DNA of 58,673 nt from Acidobacteriota bacterium (GTDB lineage: Bacteria; Acidobacteriota; Terriglobia; Terriglobales; SCQP01): assembly GCA_021789895.1 (NCBI GenBank), contig JAJYIU010000025.1:1-58673 (forward strand), written 5' to 3'. This document shows positions 26,499 through 35,043 of this stretch, one piece after another. The position numbers were made by a program, and so were the translations under genes. Under the pieces are notes generated by a model that had not been told where the DNA came from, searched no databases, and worked only from the letters and a program-made list of their open reading frames with translations. The first letter of the stretch is position 1, and every line of letters begins with the position of its first letter.

Positions 26499-27511
26499 GC
26501 GGCCCCATGCTCGCGGGCGTAGCGCGCCAGGGCCAGGAGATTGTTGGAAGGAGTGTCGCGCGGGACCTCGCAGCCGGCGCCGACAATAAAGCGGCCGCCG
26601 GCCTGGCGGTGACATTCGGCGATGGCGGCGTACACGGATTCCGGCGAGCCATTGCACAGCACGCGCACCGGATCGAGGTTGCCGAGCAGAACCTGGCGGG
26701 GCCCCATTTCGCGGCGGGCCTGATCGAGCGGGGCCAGCGAGTCGAGGTCCACGATATCGCAGCCCAGGCGGCCGATGGCGGCGAGCAGCGGGCGGGTATT
26801 GCCGCAGATATGCAGCCGGGTGCGCGCCCCGGCGGCCTGCAGGCCCGCGATCAGGCGCTGTTCAAAGGGCCAGACGAAGTGTTCGTAAAATTCAGGGCCG
26901 ACGAGCGAAGCGGCGGCATCGCCGACGCCGATCAGATCGGCGCCGGCGGCAATCTGCGCCCGGCCAAACGCCAGGGCCATTTCCGTAACGAAATCAAAAA
27001 GCTCGAAGATAAATTCCGGCGCGTCAAAAAAATCCAACATCAAATTATTCAACCCGCGCAAGCCGGCGGCTTCGGCGCAGGGACCCTCGACCCAGCCTTC
27101 GACCAATTTTTCCGCCCCCGCCCCCAGCTTCAACTGCTCGATCAACCGCAGGCGATTCCGCATAGAGGCGGCTTCGGTGGGCAAAGGCGCGGACATGCCG
27201 CGCAGTTGCTCGCGGCTGGAGAGCAGCGGATGGGCTTCGTCGATCGCCGGCGGCTGGTGGGGAAAATATTTCACTTTCGCGCCGCAATCGGAGGCTTCGC
27301 AACAGGGGTCGGAGGTCACGCTGACGTGATCAATGTCGTAACCCTTGACGACGCGAAACTGAGCCTCGGCATGGGCGCGGAAATCGGTGGCATAGTCGAG
27401 GTAAAGCACGCCGGCATAATCGGCGGCAAACATCATGGTGAAGGGCATGAAAGGCAGACGGTCCGGCTTTCCGCCGTCCAGCAGGCAGAGAATGCGTTCC
27501 CGTCCATTCAT
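26495..27511 (-). CDS. UroD-family corrinoid methyltransferase (MtaA-like)
   Basis: A 338-residue member of the uroporphyrinogen decarboxylase superfamily, but of the methyltransferase branch (MtaA, MtbA, CmuA). The zinc-ligand pattern His-x-Cys...Cys is visible as RLHICGNTRP and, near the C-terminus, GAGCEVPRDTP; true HemE decarboxylases lack it. The N-terminus MNGRERILCLLDGGKPDRLP is typical of the superfamily. It would move a methyl group between the corrinoid protein encoded next door and a thiol or other acceptor, or demethylate a C1 substrate. The substrate is not predictable by eye. No cobalamin riboswitch is evident in the 225 bases upstream (27512-27736). Confidence 0.9.
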   Translation of the reverse strand: MNGRERILCLLDGGKPDRLPFMPFTMMFAADYAGVLYLDYATDFRAHAEAQFRVVKGYDIDHVSVTSDPCCEASDCGAKVKYFPHQPPAIDEAHPLLSSREQLRGMSAPLPTEAASMRNRLRLIEQLKLGAGAEKLVEGWVEGPCAEAAGLRGLNNLMLDFFDAPEFIFELFDFVTEMALAFGRAQIAAGADLIGVGDAAASLVGPEFYEHFVWPFEQRLIAGLQAAGARTRLHICGNTRPLLAAIGRLGCDIVDLDSLAPLDQARREMGPRQVLLGNLDPVRVLCNGSPESVYAAIAECHRQAGGRFIVGAGCEVPRDTPSNNLLALARYAREHGAA

Positions 27512-27736
27512 AGGGGGTTTAGGCTGACCTGCACAGCATAATCCCTAGATGCGCATAAGAAATTGAGAATTCATCGAGCGGGCAGCTATATATGACCGCA
27601 ATCATTTCGAAGCGGCTGGAAATGGAATGCAGCGGGGCAGGGAAGCGAAATGTAACGGATTTCCGGCTCGTCCCGATGCCGCGAGAGCGACCGCCGGATG
27701 GTAAACCCCGCAGAACGGATAGGAAGCGGGTTTGTG

Positions 27737-28201
27737 CTAGCCGCGATCCCGGCCGCCATAACGGGCTTCCAGCGCTTTGACTTTATTGACGCGGCGCAGG
27801 TGGCGTTCTTTGCCGGAAAAACGGGCATGCAGCCAAACGCGCAGGATTTCCGCGGCCAGTTCAGGCCCGATGACACGGGCGCCGAGGCAAAGCACGTTGC
27901 AATCGTCGTCTTCGCGCCCCTGGTGGGCGCTGAAAGTGTCATGGCATAAGCCGGCGCGAATGCCGGGAAGCTTGTTCGCCGCCACCGATGCGCCAACGCC
28001 GCTGCCGCAGACCAGCACGCCGCAGTCGGCGCGTCCATCGCGAATGGCCAGGCCGAGGGCTTCGGCATAATCCGGATAATCCACGGGGTCGGGGCTATTC
28101 GTACCGAGATCGAGCACCTCGGCATTTTCGGCGCGCAGTTCCGTCAACAGGCGCGCCTTGAGCGGAAAACCGCCATGATCGCAAGCAAAGGCAACTCGCA
28201 T
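27737..28201 (-). CDS. rpiB: Ribose-5-phosphate isomerase B
   Basis: A 154-residue RpiB/LacAB-family enzyme interconverting ribulose-5-phosphate and ribose-5-phosphate in the pentose phosphate pathway. It starts MRVAFACDHGGFPLKARL. The catalytic Cys lies in GVLVCGSGVGASVAANK near residue 66, and the binding segment CNVLCLGARVIG follows. The loop SAHQGREDDD departs somewhat from the usual family sequence. The frame and length are normal. It is transcribed alone; phosphoketolase and 6-phosphogluconolactonase elsewhere in the window belong to the same sugar network. Confidence 0.93.
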   Translation of the reverse strand: MRVAFACDHGGFPLKARLLTELRAENAEVLDLGTNSPDPVDYPDYAEALGLAIRDGRADCGVLVCGSGVGASVAANKLPGIRAGLCHDTFSAHQGREDDDCNVLCLGARVIGPELAAEILRVWLHARFSGKERHLRRVNKVKALEARYGGRDRG

Positions 28202-28327
28202 ATCGGGTCAGGGGCGGCAGAAAAGCCCGCCATCAACGCATCCTAGTATAGTTTGCCGCCGCCATTCCCGCGCGCTTAATTATTTCGGCCGTATAAGTTG
28301 CGGCGCTTTTCGGCTATGCTACCCGGC

Positions 28328-29410
28328 ATGCGCCACCGAGGACTGCGTTTTCTTTGCCGGCAACCGCTCGCGGCGGGAATGGCCGGGATATTCTTCCTGG
28401 CCTGCCTGCACTGCGTCGAAGCGCGGGGGCAGGCACCGCCGGCGCGAGCGAGCGCGGATCCATCGCCGCAAGTACACATGATTTTTGTAGGCGACATCAT
28501 GTTGTCGCGCGGGGTGGCGGACATGATCCGAAGGCACCACGACAGGAACTTCCCGTTTGCCAAGGTCGAGAGTTTCTTGCACCGCGGCGACGTGGTGTTT
28601 GGCAACCTGGAATGCGCTCTGACGCCGGGGAGGCGAATACGGCCGCACGAGATGGTGTTTCGCGGCAATCCGGCGCTGGCGCCGGTGCTGCGGCGCGCCG
28701 GCTTTACGCTGCTCTCGCTAGCCAACAATCACAGTCCCAACTTCGGCCCGCGCGGGCTGCGCAACACCATGCGGGCGCTGCGCGGAGCCGGCATCGCCTG
28801 GGCGGGCGCGGGCGAGGATGCGGCCGAGGCGGCGGCGCCGGCGGTGCTGGAAGTGAAAGGGCAGCGCCTAACGCTGCTCGCCTACAATTCGCCGGATGTG
28901 GTCCCCGCCTTTTATGCCGCCGGCCCGCACCATGCCGGCACGAATTTCATGAATATCGCACGCATGCGGCGGGCGGTGAAGGCAGCCAAGCGCGCGGGCG
29001 GATTCGTCATCGTTTCGATGCATGCCGGCGACGAATACCACCGGCGGCCGGACCGGCGCCAGATCGAGTTTGCCCACGCGGCGATTGACGCGGGCGCGGA
29101 CCTGGTGATCGGCCATCATCCGCATGTCATCGAATCGGCCGAACGCTATCACGGCAAGTACATCTTTTACAGTCTGGGCAATTTTATTTTCGACCAGATG
29201 TTTTCGCGCGCCACAAGACTGGGACTGGTTGTCGAAGCCTGGATCGGCGGCAACCGGGTCAAGCGGCTGAAGCTGGATGCGGTCTGGATTCGGGATTACG
29301 CCCAACCGGAACTGCTGCCGGCCAGGCCGGCGCCGCGAGCGCTGGCGAGCCTGGAACGGGAATTGCGCCTGCCGCGATCCAGCGCCAAGCCCGTGCTGGC
29401 GGCAAAATAA
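28328..29410 (+). CDS. CapA family poly-gamma-glutamate synthesis-like protein
   Basis: A 360-residue exported metallophosphatase-fold protein of the CapA/PGA_cap family. The signal peptide (LAAGMAGIFFLACLHCVEARG) is followed by the metal-binding motifs MIFVGDIMLSRGV, VVFGNLECALTPG and SLANNHSPNFGPRG, and by VIGHHPHVIESAERYHGKYI with YSLGNFIFDQ. Despite the family name, most members outside capsule operons have no known polyglutamate role; here there is no capB or capC nearby, so a different phosphoester substrate is likely. The start at 28328 puts the hydrophobic core at the right distance from the N-terminus. Confidence 0.9.
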   Translation: MRHRGLRFLCRQPLAAGMAGIFFLACLHCVEARGQAPPARASADPSPQVHMIFVGDIMLSRGVADMIRRHHDRNFPFAKVESFLHRGDVVFGNLECALTPGRRIRPHEMVFRGNPALAPVLRRAGFTLLSLANNHSPNFGPRGLRNTMRALRGAGIAWAGAGEDAAEAAAPAVLEVKGQRLTLLAYNSPDVVPAFYAAGPHHAGTNFMNIARMRRAVKAAKRAGGFVIVSMHAGDEYHRRPDRRQIEFAHAAIDAGADLVIGHHPHVIESAERYHGKYIFYSLGNFIFDQMFSRATRLGLVVEAWIGGNRVKRLKLDAVWIRDYAQPELLPARPAPRALASLERELRLPRSSAKPVLAAK

Positions 29411-29477
29411 TCATTGGACAAGGGCAAGGATTCGCGTCCGGGCCGCCGCCGTCCTTTGCTAAAGTAGTTGTTTTCAC

Positions 29478-30305
29478 ATGGCTGAAACCGAAGCGACGTT
29501 TGAGCGCGTGGTGGCGATCATGGCGCGGCTGCGCGGGCCGGAAGGCTGCCCCTGGGACCGCCGCCAGACGTTTGAGACGATCGTGCCCTACACCCTGGAA
29601 GAGACCTACGAGGTCGCGGAAGCAATCGAGCGCCGCGACTGGACCGCACTTCAGGACGAACTGGGAGATTTGCTGCTGCAGGTGCTGTTTTACAGCCAAA
29701 TGGCGTCCGAAGCGGGCTATTTCAACATTGCCGACGTGATTGCCGGGCTGAGCCGGAAGTTGATCGAGCGCCATCCGCACGTATTCGAAGACGAAAGCGG
29801 CATGCGCATGAGCGCCGAAGAGGCGTTGGGAAAATGGGAGAGCCGCAAGCCGCGTCCGGCGAACAGCGGACGCCTGGGAGGCGTCAGCCGCGGACTGCCG
29901 GCGCTGCTCGAGGCCCGCAAACTGGGCGCGCGCGCCGCCGCTGCCGGCTTCGATTGGCCGGACGCGGCCGGCGTGCTGGCCAAGCTGGAAGAGGAAATCG
30001 CGGAAATTCGGGCCGAATTGAGCGCGCAATCCGATGACACGGCCACAAGCGGGGATACGGAGGCGCAAGCCGGTCCCGGCAAAGCGGCCGAAGAAGCGGG
30101 CGATCTGCTTTTTACCATGGTGAACCTGGCGCGCAAACTGGGGGCCGATCCGGAAGCGACATTAAAGCGGGCCAACCGGAAGTTCCGGCGCCGCTTCGAG
30201 CGCCTGGAATCGCTTTTGCAGGCGCGGGGGAGCGAGTTCGAGCGGGCCGGGCCAGAGGAACTCGAACGGCTGTGGGAGCAGGTCAAGCGGGAGGAACGAA
30301 GGTGA
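29478..30305 (+). CDS. mazG: Nucleoside triphosphate pyrophosphohydrolase MazG
   Basis: A 275-residue cytosolic house-cleaning enzyme that hydrolyses (d)NTPs to NMP and PPi. The N-terminal domain has GCPWDRRQTFETIVPYTLEE and the metal-binding DELGDLLLQVLFYSQMA. The second MazG repeat is more divergent (ARAAAAGFDWPDAAGVLAKLEEEI and EEAGDLLFTMVNLARKLG). An insertion between its helices is Thr/Gly/Asp-rich. The stop overlaps the GTG start of the GNAT gene, so it leads a three-gene run with the acyltransferase and the enolase-family racemase. Confidence 0.94.
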   Translation: MAETEATFERVVAIMARLRGPEGCPWDRRQTFETIVPYTLEETYEVAEAIERRDWTALQDELGDLLLQVLFYSQMASEAGYFNIADVIAGLSRKLIERHPHVFEDESGMRMSAEEALGKWESRKPRPANSGRLGGVSRGLPALLEARKLGARAAAAGFDWPDAAGVLAKLEEEIAEIRAELSAQSDDTATSGDTEAQAGPGKAAEEAGDLLFTMVNLARKLGADPEATLKRANRKFRRRFERLESLLQARGSEFERAGPEELERLWEQVKREERR

Positions 30306-31066
30306 GCGCGAGCGTCCAGGCCAAATGCGAACTGCGCGCGCTGACGCAGAATGAAGAATTTCAAGCCTGCGTGGAACTGCAGCGGCGAGTATGGGGGTTC
30401 GATGAATCCGACCTGGTGCCCAGCCGCATGTTCCTGATTGCGCATAAAACCGGCGGGCAGGTTTTCGGCGCCTGGGATGGCGACCGGCTGGCCGGCTACG
30501 CGCTGGGCTTCGCGGGGGTGCGAGACGGACAAATTTACATACACTCCCACATGCTGGCGGTGGACCCGGCGTATCGCGACCAAGGACTGGGCCGGCGGTT
30601 GAAATTGCGCCAGCGGGAAGATGCACTGGAGCGGAGAATCGAGCTGCTGGAATGGACCTTCGATCCGCTGGAAATCAAGAACGCCTACTTCAACCTGGAG
30701 CGGCTGGGCGCGATCGCCCGGCGCTACAACCCCAACCAATACGGCCAGAGCAGCAGCCGGCTGCAAGGGGCGCTGCCCACCGACCGGCTGGTGGCGGAAT
30801 GGTGGCTGCGTTCGCGGCGGGCGGAACGCTCCCTGGCGCAGGGCGGCGCGCCCGGCTTTGCAGTGGAAGAAATAGTGGCAGTGCCGGCCGAGATTGCGGT
30901 CTGGAAGGCCGGCGGAGACGCACGCGCGGTGCAGTTGCAGGCGGCCAATCGCGAACGGCTGCAGCGCGCCTTCGCCGCCGGCCTCGCCGCCCTGGGATAT
31001 GAGCGCCGAGCCGACGGCGGCGGTGCGTTCCGGCTGGGACGCTGGGATGAAGCGTGGCCGAAATAA
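30302..31066 (+). CDS. GNAT family acyltransferase, possible amino acid N-succinyltransferase
   Basis: A 254-residue GNAT-fold protein. Motifs RRVWGFDESDLVPSRMF, GQVFGAWDGDRLAGYALGF, SHMLAVDPAYRDQGLGRRLK (acyl-CoA binding) and WTFDPLEIKNAYFNLERLGA match the COG3375-type group. Members sit beside N-succinylamino acid racemases in Geobacillus and others, where the transferase succinylates D-amino acids before racemisation. Here the next gene is exactly such an enolase-superfamily enzyme, so the same role is proposed. The GTG start overlaps the mazG stop (GTGA). Without biochemical data the acyl donor remains inference. Confidence 0.8.
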   Translation: MSASVQAKCELRALTQNEEFQACVELQRRVWGFDESDLVPSRMFLIAHKTGGQVFGAWDGDRLAGYALGFAGVRDGQIYIHSHMLAVDPAYRDQGLGRRLKLRQREDALERRIELLEWTFDPLEIKNAYFNLERLGAIARRYNPNQYGQSSSRLQGALPTDRLVAEWWLRSRRAERSLAQGGAPGFAVEEIVAVPAEIAVWKAGGDARAVQLQAANRERLQRAFAAGLAALGYERRADGGGAFRLGRWDEAWPK

Positions 31067-31081
31067 GAGGCCCAGGCGGAA

Positions 31082-32194
31082 ATGCCAATGAAAATTGAAA
31101 CTATCGTTTTACGCGAAATCCGGATGCCGCTGGTTTCGTTTTTTGAAACCAGTTTCGGGCGCACCACCGAGCGCCGCATCCTGCTGGTCGAGGCGCGCTC
31201 GGAAGGCGTTTCCGGCTGGAGCGAAGTCACCTGCGGCGAGACTCCTTTTTACAGCCACGAAACCCCCGACACCGCGGCGCACATTCTGGCGGATTTCGCC
31301 GCGCCGATGGTGCTGGGCAAGCCTTTCCAGAGGGCCGCCGAGCTGCGGCCGATGATGCGCCTGATCCGCGGCCATCCCATGGCTAAGGCAGCGATCGAAA
31401 ACGCGGCATGGGATATCGAAGCGCGGCAGGCCGGCAAGCCGCTCTGGCAGCATCTCGGCGGCACCAGAAGGGAAATCCCCTGCGGGGTCTCGATCGGCAT
31501 TAAAAACCGGATTGAAGACCTGATTGAAGCCATCGCAAAGGAACTGGCCGCTGGCTACCAGCGCATCAAGATCAAGATCAAGCCGGGCTGGGACCTGGCC
31601 GTACTGGAGGCGGTGCGCCGGCGGTTTCCCGAGATACGGCTCATGGGCGACGCCAACTCGGCCTACACGCTCGACGACCTGGAGCATTTGCGCCAGTTCG
31701 ACCGCTTCAAGCTGATGATGCTGGAGCAGCCGTTGTGGCACGACGATATATATTTTCACGCCCGGCTGCAGCGGGAGCTGCAAACCGCGATCTGCCTGGA
31801 TGAAGCCATTCATCATGCGCGCGATGCGGAAATGGCGATCGAACTGGGCGCCTGCCGGATCATCAACGTCAAGCTGGGGCGGGTCGGCGGCTACAGCTCG
31901 GCGCTGGAAATCGAACGGCTCACGCGCCGGAAAGGCATTCCGGTGTGGTGCGGCGGCATGCTCGAATCCGGCATTGGACGGGCACACAACATTGCCCTCT
32001 CCACATTGGAAAATTTCACTCTGCCGGGCGACGTATCGGCCAGCAAGCGTTATTGGCAGGAAGACATCATCGAGCCGGAAGTGACGGTCACGCCAGAGGG
32101 CACGATTGCGGCGCCGGAAAAACCCGGGCTGGGTTACGAAATCAAGCAGGAACGCATACGCGCGCTGACGGTATGGGAAAAAACGCTGGTTTAG
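31082..32194 (+). CDS. N-succinylamino acid racemase / o-succinylbenzoate synthase (enolase superfamily)
   Basis: A 370-residue enzyme of the muconate-lactonising subgroup of the enolase superfamily. The general base pair is in RIKIKIKPGWD (Lys163 and Lys165). The metal ligands are Asp190 (LMGDANSAY), Glu215 (MLEQPL) and Asp240 (CLDEAIHH), with the second base Lys264 in INVKLGRVGG. The N-terminal capping loop LVSFFETSFGRTTERRI fits the NSAR/OSBS group. These enzymes either make o-succinylbenzoate for menaquinone or racemise N-succinylamino acids. No men genes are present and a GNAT gene precedes it by 15 bases, which favours racemase. ATGs at 31082 or 31088. Confidence 0.88.
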   Translation: MPMKIETIVLREIRMPLVSFFETSFGRTTERRILLVEARSEGVSGWSEVTCGETPFYSHETPDTAAHILADFAAPMVLGKPFQRAAELRPMMRLIRGHPMAKAAIENAAWDIEARQAGKPLWQHLGGTRREIPCGVSIGIKNRIEDLIEAIAKELAAGYQRIKIKIKPGWDLAVLEAVRRRFPEIRLMGDANSAYTLDDLEHLRQFDRFKLMMLEQPLWHDDIYFHARLQRELQTAICLDEAIHHARDAEMAIELGACRIINVKLGRVGGYSSALEIERLTRRKGIPVWCGGMLESGIGRAHNIALSTLENFTLPGDVSASKRYWQEDIIEPEVTVTPEGTIAAPEKPGLGYEIKQERIRALTVWEKTLV

Positions 32195-32231
32195 CCGGCC
32201 AGGCACGCCGCCGGCGGCCGAGCGCGCAGCC

Positions 32232-33185
32232 ATGAGCGACGAAGCCAATTCCGAAGATCCGCGCCGGGCGCGCCTGTGGCTGCTGCTGGCGGTGCTGGTG
32301 CTGGCCTGGTCGCTGAACTACATCTTCGGCAAAATCGCGATTTCGGCCGCAGGCGCGGTTTCGCCCCAGCCCGCGCGAACGGTGCTGATTGGCCGCGTGG
32401 CGATGGCGGCGGCGCTGTTTCTTCTGATTTATCTCTGGCGGCGTCCGGCGCGGCCGGCCCGGCTCAATCGCCGCGACTGGCTGCGGCTGGCGGCGCTCGG
32501 GCTGACGGGCATTACCGGCAATCAACTCGGGTTCGTGATCGGGCTGGGACACACTTCGGTCGCGCATGCGTCTTTGTTCAATGCCCTGACCCCGCTGATC
32601 GTGTTGTTGATTGCGGTCGCGATCGGGCAGGAGCGGATGACGGCAGGGAAGCTGGCGGGGATGATGATCTGCTTTGCCGGCACCGCGCTGCTGTTCTGGA
32701 AAGCGACCGGGGGCACGGCCACCCGGGCGGGCGATTTCATCGTGCTGTTCGGGGCGACCAGCTTCGCCGTCTATACGGTCGGCAGCAAGGCGCAAGTAAC
32801 GCGCTACGGCACGCTGTTTTTCAACTGCGCCGTGTTCTGGCTGGGGGGAATATTTTTATTGCCGTTTTGCTGGCGCGCCCTGCGCCAGACGGCGTGGAGC
32901 CGCATGCCCGCCGTGGGCTGGGTGGGCATTGCCTATATGGCGCTGATCGGTTCGGTGGTCGCCTACCTGATCTATTACGAAGCGATGCGGACCATTACCG
33001 CCTCGCAAGTGGCGGTGCTTTCTTATCTGCAACCGATTCTGGCCACGCTGGCCGGGGCCTGGCTGCTGCCGAATGAAGGGCTGACGCCGCAGGTGGGGGG
33101 GGTGGGAGCGCTGATCCTGATCGGGGTGTGGCTGGCGGAACGCAGGCCGCAACGCGCAGCCGGCAAGCCGGCGAAAGCGGGCTAG
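32232..33185 (+). CDS. EamA/DMT family transporter
   Basis: A 317-residue inner-membrane protein with ten predicted helices in two EamA repeats (about residues 13-140 and 160-290). Visible repeats are LAVLVLAWSLNYIFGKIAI at the start and YMALIGSVVAYLIYYEAM in the second half. The family exports amino acids, nucleosides or other metabolites; the substrate cannot be read here. It lies 37 bases after the racemase gene on the same strand and might export or import a product of that pathway, which is speculative. Its stop overlaps by four bases that of the convergent MFS gene. Confidence 0.88.
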   Translation: MSDEANSEDPRRARLWLLLAVLVLAWSLNYIFGKIAISAAGAVSPQPARTVLIGRVAMAAALFLLIYLWRRPARPARLNRRDWLRLAALGLTGITGNQLGFVIGLGHTSVAHASLFNALTPLIVLLIAVAIGQERMTAGKLAGMMICFAGTALLFWKATGGTATRAGDFIVLFGATSFAVYTVGSKAQVTRYGTLFFNCAVFWLGGIFLLPFCWRALRQTAWSRMPAVGWVGIAYMALIGSVVAYLIYYEAMRTITASQVAVLSYLQPILATLAGAWLLPNEGLTPQVGGVGALILIGVWLAERRPQRAAGKPAKAG

Positions 33186-34393
33186 AATTCAATGCCGCGG
33201 CGCTCATGGCTGCCGGCGATGGCCAGGACGCAGCCGAGAATGACGATGAATTCAAAGCCGGCCAGGGCGGTGCGGTAGCCGACCCAATTCTTCAATGCAT
33301 ACTCGAGGGAGTTGGTGGGAGCGGCAATCAGGATGCCCAACTGATAGGCCAGGCCGGGGACGAGGCTGCGGGCGCTCGCCGGGGCCAGTTCGTTGAGGTG
33401 AGCCGGAATCACGCCCCAGGCGCCCTGTACGCCGGCCTGCATCAGCATCGCGCCCGCACCCAGGGCCAGCAGGCTGCCGCCATAGGCCCAGAGCGGAAGC
33501 GCGGCCAGGGCCAGCGCGAGCGCGGCAATCATGCCCCAGCGCCGGCCGCGAATTTCAGAGAGCTGGCCGAAGAAGGCGGAGCCGCCGATGGCGGCGAGAT
33601 TGTATAAAACGGCCAGCAGCGAAACCGCAGCCGCCGGGATATGGTGCACGGTATGCAGGAAATCGGGGTACAGATCCTGCGTGCCGTGGGAAAGAAACAT
33701 CATCAACGTCATCAACAGCACGAGATAGAGAAAACCGCGCCATTGGAGGCGCAACTGGCCGAGAATTTCGCGGGTGCTGGCGGCGCGCCGGCGGCGCCAG
33801 GCGGCCGATTCGGGCACACGGGAGCGCACATAGAGGGCCAGCAGCGCGGGGGCGCCGCCGACCCAGAACATCGCCCGCCAGCCGGCAGCCGGCAGCAGAA
33901 AATGGGCCGAGAGCGCGGCCAGCAGATAACCGCAGGGATAGCCGGATTGCAGGATGCCGGACATCAAGCCGCGGCGGCGGCGGGAGGATGCTTCCAGGGC
34001 GAGCGCGGAGCCGACGCCCCATTCGCCGCCCATGGTGATGCCGAAGAGCGCACGCAGGAAGAGAAACATGCCATAGGAGGCGGAAAAGCCGCAGGCGGCG
34101 GCGAGGAGGGAGTAGCCCAGCACATTCGCCATGAGCGCGCGGCGGCGTCCAAAGCGGTCGGCGAACAAGCCGAATAAAAACGCGCCCACAGGGCGCATGG
34201 CCAGGGTCGCGGTCAGCGTGAGCACGATCGCGGTTTTGCTGACGGAAAATTGCGACGACAGCGGCCCGACCAGAAAAACGACGGTAAAAAAGTCGAAGGC
34301 GTCCAGCATCCAGCCGAGATAACCGGCGAGTACGGAGCGCGCCGGCGCGGCGGCGGGGAAATCGGCACCCGGCGATGGCGTAGAGCTGGCCAA
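33182..34393 (-). CDS. MFS transporter, carboxylate/sialate-type
   Basis: A 403-residue major facilitator protein with twelve helices. The first helix contains GYLGWMLDAFDFFTVVFLVG, and the loop after TM2 carries the family motif LFADRFGRRRALM. The segment GITMGGEWGVGSALALE in TM4-5 is typical of the metabolite:H+ symporter group (lactate, shikimate, sialate, 4-hydroxybenzoate transporters). A proton-coupled uptake of an organic acid is therefore likely. The gene is divergent from the cupredoxin gene with 198 bases between them. Confidence 0.88.
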   Translation of the reverse strand: MASSTPSPGADFPAAAPARSVLAGYLGWMLDAFDFFTVVFLVGPLSSQFSVSKTAIVLTLTATLAMRPVGAFLFGLFADRFGRRRALMANVLGYSLLAAACGFSASYGMFLFLRALFGITMGGEWGVGSALALEASSRRRRGLMSGILQSGYPCGYLLAALSAHFLLPAAGWRAMFWVGGAPALLALYVRSRVPESAAWRRRRAASTREILGQLRLQWRGFLYLVLLMTLMMFLSHGTQDLYPDFLHTVHHIPAAAVSLLAVLYNLAAIGGSAFFGQLSEIRGRRWGMIAALALALAALPLWAYGGSLLALGAGAMLMQAGVQGAWGVIPAHLNELAPASARSLVPGLAYQLGILIAAPTNSLEYALKNWVGYRTALAGFEFIVILGCVLAIAGSHERRGIEF

Positions 34394-34591
34394 GCGACAG
34401 AGGGATTATAGCGGGCGCAAGACAAGATTGCGAACCGGCGCGGCGGCATGCGCGCCGGTTGCAGCAAGACAAGGCGGCGGCGCGCTCGCGGCTGCACGGC
34501 AGCGAATCCCGGAACGGCTCAATCGTGGTAGGTTGTAAGTAGTCTTTGATCCATTCGCGGCGGAGGTTCAGCAGGCCGCGGAAGCGAGCAC

Positions 34592-35026
34592 ATGATGTCG
34601 CCACGGATTTTTGCCGGGCTGCTCCTGCTGGCTTGGTTTCCGATCATATCCGTACGGCAAGCAGTTACCACTGCCGGCGCCGCCAAGCCGGGGAAGCTTG
34701 CCGCCAGCGCCGGCGCAGCGTACGAAGAAATTCAGGTGACGGCCCGCAAATACCACTTCACGCCCGACCCGATCCGGGTGCAGCAGGGCGAACCTGTGCT
34801 GCTGGTGGTCACCGCGCTCGATCACGAGCACGGCTTCGCGATCAAGGCGCTGGGAATCAATGTACTGCTGCCCAAACGGCGGCCGGTGCAAATACCCCTG
34901 CCCACGAACCGCCCCGGGGTCTACGCCATCCACTGCTCGCATTTTTGCGGGCTGTTTCATTTCTGGATGAAAGGCAAACTGATCATTACGCCCGCCACGC
35001 AGCGCGCCGCCAGCACGCAGCCCTGA
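34592..35026 (+). CDS. Exported cupredoxin with CuA-type copper site
   Basis: A 144-residue protein with an N-terminal signal or anchor (FAGLLLLAWFPIISV) and one cupredoxin domain. The copper motif C-x3-C-x3-H-x2-M is complete as HCSHFCGLFHFWM (Cys115, Cys119, His123, Met126), with the upstream His80 in DHEHGFAI. This matches the CuA centre of cytochrome oxidase subunit II, but the usual Glu between the two Cys is His here and there are no TM helices or oxidase genes around it. It may be a periplasmic electron carrier, or a CuA domain of an oxidase encoded elsewhere. The next gene follows after 17 bases. Confidence 0.85.
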   Translation: MMSPRIFAGLLLLAWFPIISVRQAVTTAGAAKPGKLAASAGAAYEEIQVTARKYHFTPDPIRVQQGEPVLLVVTALDHEHGFAIKALGINVLLPKRRPVQIPLPTNRPGVYAIHCSHFCGLFHFWMKGKLIITPATQRAASTQP

Positions 35027-35043
35027 CATTCAGCCGGATAAGC

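Noticed and set aside
27512-27736. Cobalamin riboswitch before the corrinoid operon
   Set aside because: No B12-box-like sequence or conserved stems were visible upstream of 27511 on the minus strand.
28328-29410. Capsule biosynthesis locus around the CapA-like gene
   Set aside because: No capB, capC, glycosyltransferase or export genes accompany it, so only the family name is kept.
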